Notes: a model not told the origin generated them from the letters alone. A DNA stretch of 64,000 nt from JAKAXS01 sp965279065 (GCA_965279065.1 OZ257134.1:2046001-2110000), one strand, 5' to 3'; shown: positions 45,096 through 54,588, counted from the stretch's first letter. Program-made: numbers and translations.

Positions 45096-45788
45096 TTGCC
45101 CCTTGGCCCTGCTCTCGTTCACCTTCTGACGGCGCTCGGGGTTGTATGCGCCCTGGCGGCAACGCTCGCGGTCTCCGCCCAGCGATACGAGGAAATGTTC
45201 GTCTGGCTGGGAATCGCCTTCGTCATCGACGGCATCGACGGCCCGCTTGCCCGCTTCGTCGACATCAAGCGACGCCTTCCCCGCTTCAGCGGCGAACGCC
45301 TGGATTTGGTGATCGACTACCTCACGTACGTCTTCGTCCCGGTCCTCGCGATCCTCAATGCCGGCCTTTTGCCTCACGGCATAGCCACTCTCACTGGCTG
45401 CGCAATTCTGCTGTCCTCGCTCTATCACTTCGCCGACATGGGCAGCAAAGCCGACGACAATAGCTTCATCGGCTTCCCGGCCGTCTGGAACATCGTCGTC
45501 TTCTATCTCTTTGCCTTCCAAGCCACCCCCTGGCTCGCTGCTGCCGCCTGCGCCGGGTGCATCGCCCTGACGTTCGTTCCGATCAAGTGGGTTCACCCCA
45601 TGCGCGTCGAAAACCGACGCACAACCACCCTGATAGCGCTGGCGCTCTGGTTTCTGGCCGCGGCCGCCGCACTTTCGGGGGGCCTGCCGGCAACGCCCCT
45701 GTGGGCAAAGTTGGCCTTGCTCGCGACCGCGGCCTATGCCGTCAGCCTCCCCCTACTGCCTGATGCAAAGACGCCGCGCTCCCCATGA
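45096..45788 (+). CDS. pcs: Phosphatidylcholine synthase
   Basis: A 230-residue membrane protein with about eight helices. The CDP-alcohol phosphotransferase motif is complete: Asp45, Asp48-Gly49, Ala52-Arg53, Gly66, Asp70 and Asp74 (DGIDGPLARF...GERLDLVIDY). Family and length match Pcs, which joins CDP-diacylglycerol to choline. A TTG codon at 45096 appears to be the start, because an in-frame stop lies at 45072 and no ATG or GTG occurs between them. Confidence 0.88.
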   Translation: MPLGPALVHLLTALGVVCALAATLAVSAQRYEEMFVWLGIAFVIDGIDGPLARFVDIKRRLPRFSGERLDLVIDYLTYVFVPVLAILNAGLLPHGIATLTGCAILLSSLYHFADMGSKADDNSFIGFPAVWNIVVFYLFAFQATPWLAAAACAGCIALTFVPIKWVHPMRVENRRTTTLIALALWFLAAAAALSGGLPATPLWAKLALLATAAYAVSLPLLPDAKTPRSP

Positions 45789-45936
45789 AGCGTGCAGTAA
45801 CCCGTGAGGCGTTCCGCCACGGGCTGTGGAATCCATTAAACTGACGACGCGATTCGCGCTGCATCCGAGCATTCGGCCGGCGCCCGAGTAGACGTCTGTT
45901 GCGTCCCGCGTGCCCTTTTGCGGAGAGCGCAGTTCA

Positions 45937-47289
45937 ATGAGCGGGCCCCCAGCCCCGGCACACCTCGTCCCCCTAATGCGCTACCGCGACGTCGGCATAG
46001 CGTCCGAATGGCTATGTGCGGCCTTTGGCTTCGAGCCGAACTTCGCCGCCAAGGCTCCGGACGGATCCGTCTTCTATGCAGAATTGCGCCTGGGCGACAG
46101 CATGATCATGCTGGGAGCCGCCGGCGAACCGAGCCCCGGCGACGTCATGGGCGAATCCGGCGTCGCAACCGAAGTCGGCCAGACACAGAGCTGCTACGTT
46201 GTTCTCCACGATGTCGACGTCCACTACGATCAAGCCAAACGAGCCGGCGCGGCCATCACCCTGGACATCAAGAGTGACGACATTGGCGGCCGCGGCTACT
46301 CCTGCCGCGACCTTGAAGGCCACATCTGGAATTTCGGCACCTACGATCCATGGAAGGGCCAGACCAAGTCCTCCCGCAACAAATACGCCACGACCGCAAA
46401 GACATCTTCGTCGAGCCTGCGCGCCGCCATGGTCTTGACGCTTGCCGTCTCGATCATCTCCGGCTGGTTTGTCTATGGTCAGATCCGTGGTTCAGCCGAC
46501 GGGTTGACATTGGAACGCTTGCGCCAGGCCCTTCTCGGACCACACGCGCCCGACGGCAGCCTGTCGACCGGCGGCATCATCCGTCCTGACGACGGCTCGG
46601 AAACACAATTGGCCAGGGGTGAAGTCAAGCGGGCGCACAAGGCCATGGCCGCGCTGAAGGAAGAGCTGGAGCAAGAACGCCGGGCCAAGGCCAATGCGCT
46701 TGAAGCCGCCTCGCAGGCTCAGGCAAACGTCGAGCGGGCCCAGGCCGATGCCGCCCAAGCCAAAGCGGCTGCTGAAAAGGCCCAGATCGGAGTGACGAAG
46801 GCGCAATCCGACGTCGCCAAAACACAAGCCGATGCGCAAAAAAGCGCCAAGGTACAGGCCGAGCAAGTCGACGCCGCGCGCCAGGATGCAGAGCGTGCCC
46901 AGACCGCACTCGCGGCGACCAAGCCGAAAGCCATCGCCGAACTCCAGACTGATCTCGATCGCCAACCACCTGCGCGCGACCGCCTAGCGGCGCAACAAGA
47001 TGCCGTTCAGACCGAGCTCAAAGAATTGCGATCAGCGCGAGATGCGGCGGTCAAATCGGCGGCGGAAGCAGAGTCCGCGCTCGCCGACGAACGCGCGACG
47101 AAAGACTCGGCGCTCAAAGCCCTCGCCGACGCCGGTGCACGCATAGCGACTTTGGAAATTGAGTTGAAGGCTGCCAAAGACGACGCCGCACAACTTCGCC
47201 GGCTACGCGCGGCGGCTGTCGCGCGCGAACGCGAGCGGTCCAAGAAGCAGCCACCCGGCACTGAACCGTGGCCGTACTCCGAGTGGTAA
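45937..47289 (+). CDS. VOC domain fused to a membrane helix and a long coiled coil
   Basis: A 450-residue protein of unusual layout. Residues 10-135 form a VOC/glyoxalase-like domain (LMRYRDVGIASEWLCAAFGFE; SCYVVLHDVDVHYDQAKRAGA; GYSCRDLEGHIWNFGTYDPW). A membrane helix follows at about 163-180 (AAMVLTLAVSIISGWFVYG). Residues 230-440 are Ala/Gln/Lys/Glu-rich heptads predicted to be one long periplasmic coiled coil. The VOC part would be cytosolic. No substrate can be assigned. ATG 45937 starts the VOC domain cleanly. It is the last gene before the xoxF cluster. Confidence 0.7.
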   Translation: MSGPPAPAHLVPLMRYRDVGIASEWLCAAFGFEPNFAAKAPDGSVFYAELRLGDSMIMLGAAGEPSPGDVMGESGVATEVGQTQSCYVVLHDVDVHYDQAKRAGAAITLDIKSDDIGGRGYSCRDLEGHIWNFGTYDPWKGQTKSSRNKYATTAKTSSSSLRAAMVLTLAVSIISGWFVYGQIRGSADGLTLERLRQALLGPHAPDGSLSTGGIIRPDDGSETQLARGEVKRAHKAMAALKEELEQERRAKANALEAASQAQANVERAQADAAQAKAAAEKAQIGVTKAQSDVAKTQADAQKSAKVQAEQVDAARQDAERAQTALAATKPKAIAELQTDLDRQPPARDRLAAQQDAVQTELKELRSARDAAVKSAAEAESALADERATKDSALKALADAGARIATLEIELKAAKDDAAQLRRLRAAAVARERERSKKQPPGTEPWPYSEW

Positions 47290-47661
47290 ATCGCCGTCGG
47301 GAGCTCAAAGCAGCACCCAGCACGTCCCCTTCAGGAACATAAGACTCAAGCCGCGCACGGCGCTCTTTCGGGAAAATTTGGCAGGCAGATCGGGAGCTAG
47401 TCCTGTGGCGCTCCGACGAGGCAATTCATAGCCTCTGCTCACCTGCGGCACGGTTCGCGCACTCGGATGGCATTGGCTTCCTCTCCGCCACCTCGCTACC
47501 GAGCCGGTCGCCACAGTAACTCAACTCCGAGCGGAGCGACGTCCGCGACGACAAAACTAAGAAACGCATCGTCCACCAGCAATTGTCCCACCTCGCGGCG
47601 GGGCACGGCGCTCTATTGCGCGTGCTCATCGCAGGCGGACAAGAGCAAATGAGGAAACGGC
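47290..47661. other. 372-bp region before the first xoxF
   Basis: It should hold the promoter of xoxF copy 1. A single CGGGAAAA element lies at 47369-47376, resembling the half-sites clustered before xoxF copy 2. No coding sequence is convincing; short - strand frames here are antisense shadows. Confidence 0.5.
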
Positions 47662-49548
47662 ATGAACCGGAAACTCCTATTAATGGCAGGCAGCCTTTTG
47701 GTTGCCTCGTTCGGAGTGAACGCGCCAGCGTTCGCCAACTCCGAGATTGAAGCACGGGCAAAGAATGAAAACTTGTGGCCGGCACCCGGTCGCGACAACC
47801 AGTTGACGCGTCACTCCAAGCTGAAGGACATCAACGTCGACACGGTCGGCAAGATGCAGATGATCTGGACGCAGTCGATGAACTCGACGCGCGGCCAGGA
47901 AGGCCAGCCGGTCGTCGTCGAGCACGACGGCAAGCCGATGATGTTTTTCTCGTCGGGCTGCCCAGACATGGCCCGTTGCAACGTCGTGCAGGCCCTCGAC
48001 CTGTCTGACCCGGATGCACCCAAGCAGGTCTGGAATTACGTCAAGACGACGGACCGTGACGAATCCGCGATTCCGCGCGCGTGCTGCGATACGGTCCACC
48101 GCGGCGTGAACTACGTCAAAGGCAAGCTCATCTATCATACGCTCGACGGCTTCGTGATCGCGCTCGACGCCTCCACAGGCAAGGAAATCTGGGTCGTCAA
48201 ACACGCCTATCCGGAAAAGGGCGAGACCCTCACCGGCCCGACCCTGATTGCTGAGAATGTCGTGATCGCCGGCTTCGGCGGCGACGAGTTCGCAGCCCGC
48301 GGTCGCCTGACAGCTTATGACATCGAGACCGGTAAGGTCGTTTGGACCTGCCACTCGACAGGTTCGGACAAGGACGTCTGTTTGACGCCGGAGTCCAACA
48401 AGGCCAACCCGCACTATGGTACGGCCGGCACCGACCTCGGCATCTCCACGTATCCCACCACCAACGGTGGCGAGTGGAAGATCGGCGGCGGCGCCTACTG
48501 GGCGTGGGGCAGCTACGACCCTGAGCTAAAGCTCGTCTACTGGTCGACCGGCAACCCCGGCCACTGGAGCCCGACATATCGTTGCGGCGACAAGACCCAT
48601 GACGAATGCAACACCGGCAAATGGGACAACAAGTGGTCGATGACCATTTTCGCCCGCAAGGTGGACACCGGCGAAGTCGCCTGGGCCTACCAGATGACGC
48701 CATTCGACCAGTGGGACTATGACGGCGTGAACGAGAACATCCTCTCGGAGATGGAAGTCGACGGGAAGAAGTACAAGACACTGACGCACTTCGACCGCAA
48801 CGGCTTTGCCTACGTCCTCGACCGCACGAACGGCACGCTGCTGCGCGCCAACAAATTTGTGACCGTGGACTGGGCCGAGAAGGTCGATCTGAAGACCGGC
48901 CGTCCCGTGAAGGTGCGTGAGCACTCGCCCTTCGAAATCGGTCGCAATACGCCGGCCTGCCCGTCCGCCATGGGCGGCAAGGACCAGCAGCCCTGCGCCC
49001 ACGATCCAGCCGAGCCGACCAAGTACTACTGCCCCACAAACAACTGGTGCATGGAAGACGAACCTCAGGAGCGCACGCACACGCAGCAGGGCACGGTCTA
49101 CGTCTTCGCCAACGTGTACATGTATCCTGAAAAGCCTGGCATCACCGGCAAGTTCAAGAAGTTCGACGTCGTGACCGGCAAGGCCGATTGGGAAATCCCC
49201 GATCCGTTCCCGAACTGGGGTGGCGCTCTTGTCACCGACGGCGGTTTGGCCTTCTACGGCTCGCTGGGTGGTGACTTCCGTGCCGTCGACCGCAAGACGG
49301 GCAAGGTTGTCTGGCAGCGCCGGTTGGGCTCTGGCATCATCGGCAACCCCATCACGTACAAGATCAAGGGCAAGCAGTATGTGTCGGTGTTCTCCGGCAT
49401 CGGCGGCTGGATCGGTCTGCCGGTCACCGCCGGTCTCGACATGAACGACAAGTTCGGTGCGATCGGTGCAACGGCGATGGCGAAAGCCGCCAACCTCACC
49501 AGCATCCCACCGGGCGCGAACCTCTATACGTTCCGCTTGATGGACTGA
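47662..49548 (+). CDS. xoxF: Lanthanide-type PQQ methanol dehydrogenase XoxF, copy 1
   Basis: A 628-residue periplasmic quinoprotein. Signal peptide ends near PAFA-NS (24-26). The vicinal disulfide is Cys141-Cys142 (RACCDTV). The catalytic Asp lies in DQWDYDGVNEN; Asp352 and Asp354 (DYD) show the extra Asp that ligates a lanthanide in XoxF enzymes, where MxaF has Ala. Glu in GGDEFAARG and Asn in STGNPGHW are the other metal/PQQ ligands; the first of these differs from the more usual GAEF form. It oxidises methanol to formaldehyde or formate, passing electrons to a cytochrome c. Start follows GAGGAAAC. The XoxF clade cannot be set by eye. Confidence 0.93.
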   Translation: MNRKLLLMAGSLLVASFGVNAPAFANSEIEARAKNENLWPAPGRDNQLTRHSKLKDINVDTVGKMQMIWTQSMNSTRGQEGQPVVVEHDGKPMMFFSSGCPDMARCNVVQALDLSDPDAPKQVWNYVKTTDRDESAIPRACCDTVHRGVNYVKGKLIYHTLDGFVIALDASTGKEIWVVKHAYPEKGETLTGPTLIAENVVIAGFGGDEFAARGRLTAYDIETGKVVWTCHSTGSDKDVCLTPESNKANPHYGTAGTDLGISTYPTTNGGEWKIGGGAYWAWGSYDPELKLVYWSTGNPGHWSPTYRCGDKTHDECNTGKWDNKWSMTIFARKVDTGEVAWAYQMTPFDQWDYDGVNENILSEMEVDGKKYKTLTHFDRNGFAYVLDRTNGTLLRANKFVTVDWAEKVDLKTGRPVKVREHSPFEIGRNTPACPSAMGGKDQQPCAHDPAEPTKYYCPTNNWCMEDEPQERTHTQQGTVYVFANVYMYPEKPGITGKFKKFDVVTGKADWEIPDPFPNWGGALVTDGGLAFYGSLGGDFRAVDRKTGKVVWQRRLGSGIIGNPITYKIKGKQYVSVFSGIGGWIGLPVTAGLDMNDKFGAIGATAMAKAANLTSIPPGANLYTFRLMD

Positions 49549-49566
49549 TGTCCTGACGAACTGGCA

Positions 49567-49605
49567 GACGCTCGGCGCCGAAAGGCTCCGGGCGTCTTCC
49601 ATTTT
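49567..49605 (+). terminator. Hairpin after xoxF copy 1
   Basis: A 13-bp imperfect stem (49567-49579 with 49584-49596, GAAA loop) followed by TTCCATTTT, 18 bp after the stop. It likely reduces read-through into xoxJ copy 1. Confidence 0.7.
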
Positions 49606-49640
49606 CCCTCTCCCCGTCCCTGCACTTGATGGGGAGAGGG
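49606..49640. repeat. CCCTCTCCCC/GGGGAGAGGG dispersed inverted repeat
   Basis: Perfect 10-bp arms (49606-49615 and 49631-49640). A longer member of the same repeat family is inserted at 51624-51732. Such CTCTCCCC repeats are abundant between genes in many proteobacteria. Confidence 0.75.
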
Positions 49641-49672
49641 AGAAGTTAGCCATCCACTTGTAGAGGTCTGCT

Positions 49673-51547
49673 TTGCGTCTACGAACATCATGCCTGGTGC
49701 TTGTCCTAATCGGCGTTCTAGCTAGCCTGTCCGCAGCTGCCGCATCGGCCGAAAGGCTGAAGGAGTACACGAAGAACAAAAACTACGACGATCTCACCCA
49801 CGCCGAGCACTCCGCCGCAAAGGCCGAGGCACGCGAACGCAAGCTGAGCCGCCTGCGCGTCTGTGCCGATCCCGGCAACATGCCGCTCTCCAACGACAAG
49901 GGCGAAGGCTTCCAGAACAAGATCGCGACGGTGCTGGCGCGCGCGATGGGCGGCGAGGTCAGCTTCTTCTGGCGACCCTATCTGGAACGCGGGCTGACGC
50001 GCGAAACCTTCGCAAACGACGAGTGCGACATCCTGATGGACATGCCATCCGGTGGCGCATCGACGATCCTCACGACCAACCCGATCTATCGCTCGACGTA
50101 CGTGCTCGCCTGGCGCAACGACAGCGGCCTCGACATAAAGAGCTTGGATGATCCCAAGCTGCGCGAACTGAAGATCGGCGTGTTCCAGCACTCCGGCATG
50201 CGCGAGGCGTTCTCACGCCGAAACTTCGAAGAAAGCCGGATCGACGTCCACATCATCTCCCACATGGCCGACCTGGCGCCGGAGGAGCAGCCCTGGCGAC
50301 AGGTGCAGAAGGTGATCGACCGCAAGCTTGACGTTGCAGCGGTATGGGGACCGTTCGCCGGATGGCTTCCCAAGATGAAGGACGAACCGCTGACGCTTCG
50401 CCCCGTCAACTTGATGGAAGACCAGGTTCCAATGGAGTTCGACCTTGCCATCGGCATGCGCCGGAACAACGTGCTCTTGAAGTATATGATCGATTGGGCG
50501 CTCGAGCGGAACAAGGACGAGATCGCCAGAATACTGGCCGAGTATGGCGTACCCCTCGTCCAGTGTAGCCGTTGCACCGTCCAGGGCGACCTCCCCTCGC
50601 ACGGCAGCTATTACGCCAAGCTACGCGGCTTGTCGCACACCGATGACCGCTACCTGAAGCAGGCTGACCCGATCAGGGCAACCGACAAGGCCTCCGCCGA
50701 CCAGGTGGTGACGACGGAGCGCGTCGAGCAGTGGCTAAAGGATGGCGCCGATCTCAATGAGGAACTCGGCAACGCCATCATCGCCAACGATGCCGGTCGC
50801 GTGGCGCTGCTGATCGACAAGGGCGCCGACGTCAACGTGCGCGACTCCAACGGCTACGCGCCGCTGCACACCGCGGCACGCAACCGCAACGCGCCGATTG
50901 TCGAACTCCTGGCAAAGAACAAAGCCGACACCAACGCACGCGACGGAGACGGCTTCACGCCGCTCGACTACGCCATCGGCCGCAACCACGTACCCACGGT
51001 GGAGATGCTGCTGAAATCAGGGGCCAGGCCCGACGAGCCCAACAGCAACGGCATCACGCCGCTGGTTCTCGCCCTGTCGGACGGACGCTATTACGCAGCC
51101 AAGGCCCTGATCGATCACGGCGCCGACGTAAATCTCGCTTCGGGGAAAGACGCCATCACGCCTCTGATGGCAATTGCGACTCAGATCACGGCGCAGACAC
51201 GGCAGACGCACGTGACGCAAGGGCCGGCGCCTGCCGCTCTGGCCGATGAGTTGATCAGGAAGGGTGCAAAACTCAACGCTGTGTCCACGCACGGCGTGAC
51301 TGCACTGATGATTGCCGCAGGCCACGACAACGCACCGATGATCGGCCTGCTGCTGCGCGCCGGCGCCGATCCGCACCTGAAGTCCGGCGAAGGCAAGACC
51401 GCACTCGACATCGCCCACAAAGCCTTGCACGACGATGCCATCGGCGCCCTCAAGTTCCTGGTGAAGCCGGGCCACACGGATGCTGCCGTCCCGGGCGCGG
51501 CCACTCCGACATCCCCTGCTTCCGGGCCGCCACCAGCTCAGAACTGA
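49673..51547 (+). CDS. xoxJ: XoxJ-like periplasmic binding protein fused to ankyrin repeats, copy 1
   Basis: A 624-residue exported protein. After a signal peptide (to about 27) comes a binding-protein domain (about 60-290): LRVCADPGNMPLSND, SFFWRPYLERGLTRETF, CDILMDMPSG, KIGVFQHSGM and VWGPFAGWL. This is the quinoprotein-dehydrogenase-associated family that includes MxaJ/XoxJ. A CxxC (Cys298, Cys301) in QCSRCTVQGDLPSHG ends it. Residues about 355-610 are some six to seven ankyrin repeats (IDKGADVNVRDSNGYAPLHTAA; RAGADPHLKSGEGKTALDIA). Usual XoxJ proteins stop before the ankyrin part. TTG 49673 is the likely start, 6 nt after AGAGG. Confidence 0.88.
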   Translation: MRLRTSCLVLVLIGVLASLSAAAASAERLKEYTKNKNYDDLTHAEHSAAKAEARERKLSRLRVCADPGNMPLSNDKGEGFQNKIATVLARAMGGEVSFFWRPYLERGLTRETFANDECDILMDMPSGGASTILTTNPIYRSTYVLAWRNDSGLDIKSLDDPKLRELKIGVFQHSGMREAFSRRNFEESRIDVHIISHMADLAPEEQPWRQVQKVIDRKLDVAAVWGPFAGWLPKMKDEPLTLRPVNLMEDQVPMEFDLAIGMRRNNVLLKYMIDWALERNKDEIARILAEYGVPLVQCSRCTVQGDLPSHGSYYAKLRGLSHTDDRYLKQADPIRATDKASADQVVTTERVEQWLKDGADLNEELGNAIIANDAGRVALLIDKGADVNVRDSNGYAPLHTAARNRNAPIVELLAKNKADTNARDGDGFTPLDYAIGRNHVPTVEMLLKSGARPDEPNSNGITPLVLALSDGRYYAAKALIDHGADVNLASGKDAITPLMAIATQITAQTRQTHVTQGPAPAALADELIRKGAKLNAVSTHGVTALMIAAGHDNAPMIGLLLRAGADPHLKSGEGKTALDIAHKALHDDAIGALKFLVKPGHTDAAVPGAATPTSPASGPPPAQN

Positions 51548-51588
51548 GAGCGCTTCCTACGTTTCCCTCAACTCCGGAACTCTCCTAC

Positions 51589-52722
51589 ATGCCCATGCCG
51601 CCAAACACGTTTGCGCTCCTGTTCCCTCTCCCCGTCCTTCACAGGGAGAGGGTTAGGGTGAGGGGCAGGTTCTGGTGTCGCAGCAAGCCGCTGCCCCTCA
51701 CCCCGACCCTCTCCCCGCGCGCGGGGAGAGGGAGACACCTGGGTCTGTCTCTCGTGGCTCTTGCGACCGTCATGGGCGCTGCCTCGCCCCACGCCGATAC
51801 GATCTTCATCTCGAATGAGAAGGACAACACGATCACCGTGCTCGAGTCCGAGACGATGAAGGTGATCAAGACCATCCCGACCGGCCTGCGTCCGCGCGGC
51901 ATCGTCATGTCGCCGGACTTCAAGGAACTGCTTGTGTGCGCCGGCGACGACAACCGGCTCGACGTCATCGACACCGACAAGCTCGAAGTCACGCGCACGC
52001 TGCCCTCCGGCCCCGACCCGGAACTGCTCGACATCGACCCCAAGGGCGACCGCATCTATATCGCAAACGAGGACGACAGCATCGTCACCGTGCTGCAGCG
52101 GAGCGATGGCAAGGTCCTATCCGAGATACCGGTGGGCATCGAGCCCGAGGGCATGGCCGTCAGCCCCGACAACAGGATCACCGTGGCAACGTCGGAAGCG
52201 ACAAGCATGGCCCACGTGATCGACAACACCACGTTCCAGGTCCTGGCCAACATCCTCGTCGACACCCGCCCGCGCGAGGCCCAGTTCACGCGCGACGGAA
52301 CACACGTGTGGGTGTCGTCCGAGATCGGCGGCACCGTGTCCATCATAGACGCCAAGAGCCTGCAGACCGTGAAGAAGTTCGGTTTCGAGATCCCCGGCGT
52401 CGACCCCGACCTCATCCAGCCGATCGGCATCCGCTTCACGCTGGACGGCAAGCGCGCATTCGTCGCCTTGAGCCACGCCAACCGCATCGCCGTCGTCGAC
52501 GCCGCCACGCATGCGATCGAACGCTACATCCTCGTCGGCCAGCGGCCCTGGCATATGAGCCTCGGCTCGGACGGAAAGAAGTTGTACGTCGCCAACGGCC
52601 TGACCAACGATATGACGGTGATCGACGTCGAAACGTTCAAGCCCGAGAAATCGGTTCCCGTGGGGCGCCTGCCCTGGGGCGTTGCGATCAAACCCGGCAA
52701 AGCGCCGTCTACAGCGCCCTAG
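51589..52722 (+). CDS. PQQ-system YVTN beta-propeller protein, copy 1
   Basis: A 377-residue secreted protein. From residue 70 (TIFISNEKDNTITV) it is a seven-bladed YVTN propeller: ESETMKVIKTIPTGLRPRG, GPDPELLDIDPKGDRIYIANEDD, VWVSSEIGGTVSIIDAKS, VGQRPWHMSLGSDGKKLYVANGLTND. It matches the family called 'PQQ-dependent catabolism-associated beta-propeller', of unknown role. The leader is odd: codons 12-48 come from a dispersed repeat inserted between MPMPPNTFALL and the hydrophobic LGLSLVALATVMGAA. Export may therefore be impaired. ATG 51595 is an alternative start. It is closely related to the gene at 61624. Confidence 0.85.
   Translation: MPMPPNTFALLFPLPVLHRERVRVRGRFWCRSKPLPLTPTLSPRAGRGRHLGLSLVALATVMGAASPHADTIFISNEKDNTITVLESETMKVIKTIPTGLRPRGIVMSPDFKELLVCAGDDNRLDVIDTDKLEVTRTLPSGPDPELLDIDPKGDRIYIANEDDSIVTVLQRSDGKVLSEIPVGIEPEGMAVSPDNRITVATSEATSMAHVIDNTTFQVLANILVDTRPREAQFTRDGTHVWVSSEIGGTVSIIDAKSLQTVKKFGFEIPGVDPDLIQPIGIRFTLDGKRAFVALSHANRIAVVDAATHAIERYILVGQRPWHMSLGSDGKKLYVANGLTNDMTVIDVETFKPEKSVPVGRLPWGVAIKPGKAPSTAP
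51624..51732. repeat. Nested inverted repeat inserted in a signal-peptide coding region
   Basis: It contains a hairpin CCCTCTCCC (51624-51632)/GGGAGAGGG (51644-51652), an outer pair 51651-51668 with 51691-51708 (16 of 18 matching), and a perfect 26-bp palindrome at 51707-51732 (CCCTCTCCCCGCG and its complement). Related to the repeat at 49606-49640. The reading frame of the host gene is kept through it. Confidence 0.85.
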
Positions 52723-52741
52723 ACCACACAGTCGACGAGCG

Positions 52742-53254
52742 CTACTGCACCATCACCCGGTTGCCGTCCTCAGTGACGGCCTCGCCGGGTTTGATGTCGC
52801 CGCAATCGGCGCCCAGCATCTCCCCCGTCTGCTTGATCCTGCGCTCGCGCTGCAGCGGCTTACCCGACGGCGGCGTGGTGATGGTGGTCGTTACGATGTC
52901 GACTTTGAACGACGTCTTGAAGTCGCCGGAAGCCTCGGTGCGACTCGTCACCTTGTCGACGGCATAGGCGCACTCAGAGTCGATGATCGTCGTATCGCCG
53001 TCCTTTTTGACGTCGTAGCGCGAGCAGTTGGACTTGTGTTCGCTGAGCGCTGCCGCTGCAGTATTCTTCTCCATCTCCTCGGTGATGCACATGGTCAGCG
53101 ATTGCTTGATCGGCCCACGGCCTTCGTCCATTTCGGTTTGCAATTTCCACTTGCCAGGCTGGCGTTGCGGAAGTTCTCCGTCAGCGGCAAGGGCCCGTGC
53201 CGGCAGCAGCGCCGACAGCACCAAAACGAAAACAGTGAACGGGATTTTCGGCAT
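52742..53254 (-). CDS. DUF3617 secreted protein
   Basis: A 170-residue exported protein: signal peptide MPKIPFTVFVLVLSALLPARALA, then RQPGKWKLQTEMDEG, SLTMCITEEMEKN, CSRYDVKKDGDTTIIDSECAY and the closing GDIKPGEAVTEDGN. The opening and the Cys pattern match DUF3617, a periplasmic family of unknown function. It lies on the opposite strand inside the xox cluster, convergent with propeller copy 1. Confidence 0.75.
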   Translation of the reverse strand: MPKIPFTVFVLVLSALLPARALAADGELPQRQPGKWKLQTEMDEGRGPIKQSLTMCITEEMEKNTAAAALSEHKSNCSRYDVKKDGDTTIIDSECAYAVDKVTSRTEASGDFKTSFKVDIVTTTITTPPSGKPLQRERRIKQTGEMLGADCGDIKPGEAVTEDGNRVMVQ

Positions 53255-53454
53255 GACGGCAACCTCGTATTGGAGCGGCTTGGCAAGCCGGCGACCGTAC
53301 CGAAGCACCGCCTACACGCAAGATATCCAAGGCAAATCGGGAACTTTTCCCTACACCCCGGCCGCGGCAGGCGAAGCTATTGCACGGCCGAACGATTCCG
53401 CCGGATACTGCCGCGACCAGACACGCCCTGGCGGGCCCCCTGATCGGACAAGCA

Positions 53455-54588
53455 ATGCGCGTTCGGATGCTAGCATTGGCGATCATAGTTGCGCTGAAGT
53501 TCGGCGCGGCAGGCGCGCAAGCGGCATCCTGGAACGAAGACAAGGCGCGGCAGGCACTCGCCCTCGCCGAACACTTCCTGCAACCGGCCGGCACCGCGCC
53601 GATCCGGCCACCAGCAATCAGCTTCGCCATCGGGCTAGACGGACAATTGCTGTTCGCCGGAGGTGCCGGGGCCGCCGGTCTCGGCCGGGCCGCAACCGCC
53701 GAGACCGTATACCGCATCGGCTCGATAACGAAACAGTTCACGGCTGCTGCCGTGTTACGCATGATCGAGCAAGGCGCGCTGGCACCACTGACTCTGCAGC
53801 CCATCACGCTCGATACCGATATCGGCGACATTTTCGAGGGCACGAGGGACTGGCACGTCGAGGGTCAGAATCCGATCACGATCCGCACCTTGCTCAACAT
53901 GACGTCGAACTTGCCCAATTTCACCAGGAAGCCGCCGGACGCTGTCAATCCGTGGGGTACCGTGCAGGCCGCAACGCTGCTGACCGAACTGAAGAAACAG
54001 AAGCCCAGCGGCTGGCCCGGCACATTCGAATACAGCAATACGAGCTATTTCATATTGGCCGAGGTGCTTGAAGCGGCATTGTGGAAGGACGCGGTACCGC
54101 ACCACTACGAACGCGTCCTGCAGACCGAGATTTTCGGACGCGCCGGAATGCCGTCGACAGATTTCACCGGTTATCGCATCGATCGCATGGCGATCCCGGC
54201 CTACCACCGGCGCGCCGCCTTCGCGGATCGCGATTGGCTGAAAGGCAGCGGCGACGCTGCCAGCACCGTCACGGATCTGTTTGCCTGGAACACGGCATTG
54301 ATGTCGGACAAGATCCTTTCACGCGAGATGCGACTGGAAATGTTTCGTGGAACGGGCCGCGTCACGCCGACGCTGTATTACGGCATGGGCTGGTTCATCG
54401 AGGAAGCGGACGGCTGGCAGCGCAACTTCCACACGGGCACCGTGCCGGGCTTCACGGCCTTCAACAGCATTGCCCAGCGCACGACCGGCGGTCAGTGGAT
54501 CTCGATCACGTTGCTCACGAATTCCGACGGTGTCGAAGGCTTGGAAAACCTCGCCGCCGACCTGACGTACCTCGTCACGGCGGACTGA
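53455..54588 (+). CDS. Secreted serine hydrolase, class C beta-lactamase fold
   Basis: A 377-residue exported protein. Motifs of the penicillin-recognising fold are complete: SITK (RIGSITKQFT), YSN (FEYSNTSYFILAE) and HTG (NFHTGTVPGF). Substrates of this broad family include esters and D-peptides, so a true beta-lactamase should not be assumed. Start 53455 gives the signal peptide MRVRMLALAIIVALKFGAAGAQA. It sits between the two xoxF modules. Confidence 0.85.
   Translation: MRVRMLALAIIVALKFGAAGAQAASWNEDKARQALALAEHFLQPAGTAPIRPPAISFAIGLDGQLLFAGGAGAAGLGRAATAETVYRIGSITKQFTAAAVLRMIEQGALAPLTLQPITLDTDIGDIFEGTRDWHVEGQNPITIRTLLNMTSNLPNFTRKPPDAVNPWGTVQAATLLTELKKQKPSGWPGTFEYSNTSYFILAEVLEAALWKDAVPHHYERVLQTEIFGRAGMPSTDFTGYRIDRMAIPAYHRRAAFADRDWLKGSGDAASTVTDLFAWNTALMSDKILSREMRLEMFRGTGRVTPTLYYGMGWFIEEADGWQRNFHTGTVPGFTAFNSIAQRTTGGQWISITLLTNSDGVEGLENLAADLTYLVTAD

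Noticed and set aside
48526..49779. 417-codon - strand frame opposite xoxF copy 1
   Set aside because: Antisense to conserved xoxF codons; a matching shadow exists opposite xoxF copy 2, as expected from codon bias.
51624..51732. CRISPR-like or rRNA-like repeat
   Set aside because: It is a single nested inverted repeat without regular spacers; it belongs to a dispersed CTCTCCCC family.
53455..54588. Antibiotic-resistance beta-lactamase
   Set aside because: The SxxK, YxN and HTG motifs only show the fold; context and sequence give no evidence for drug hydrolysis.
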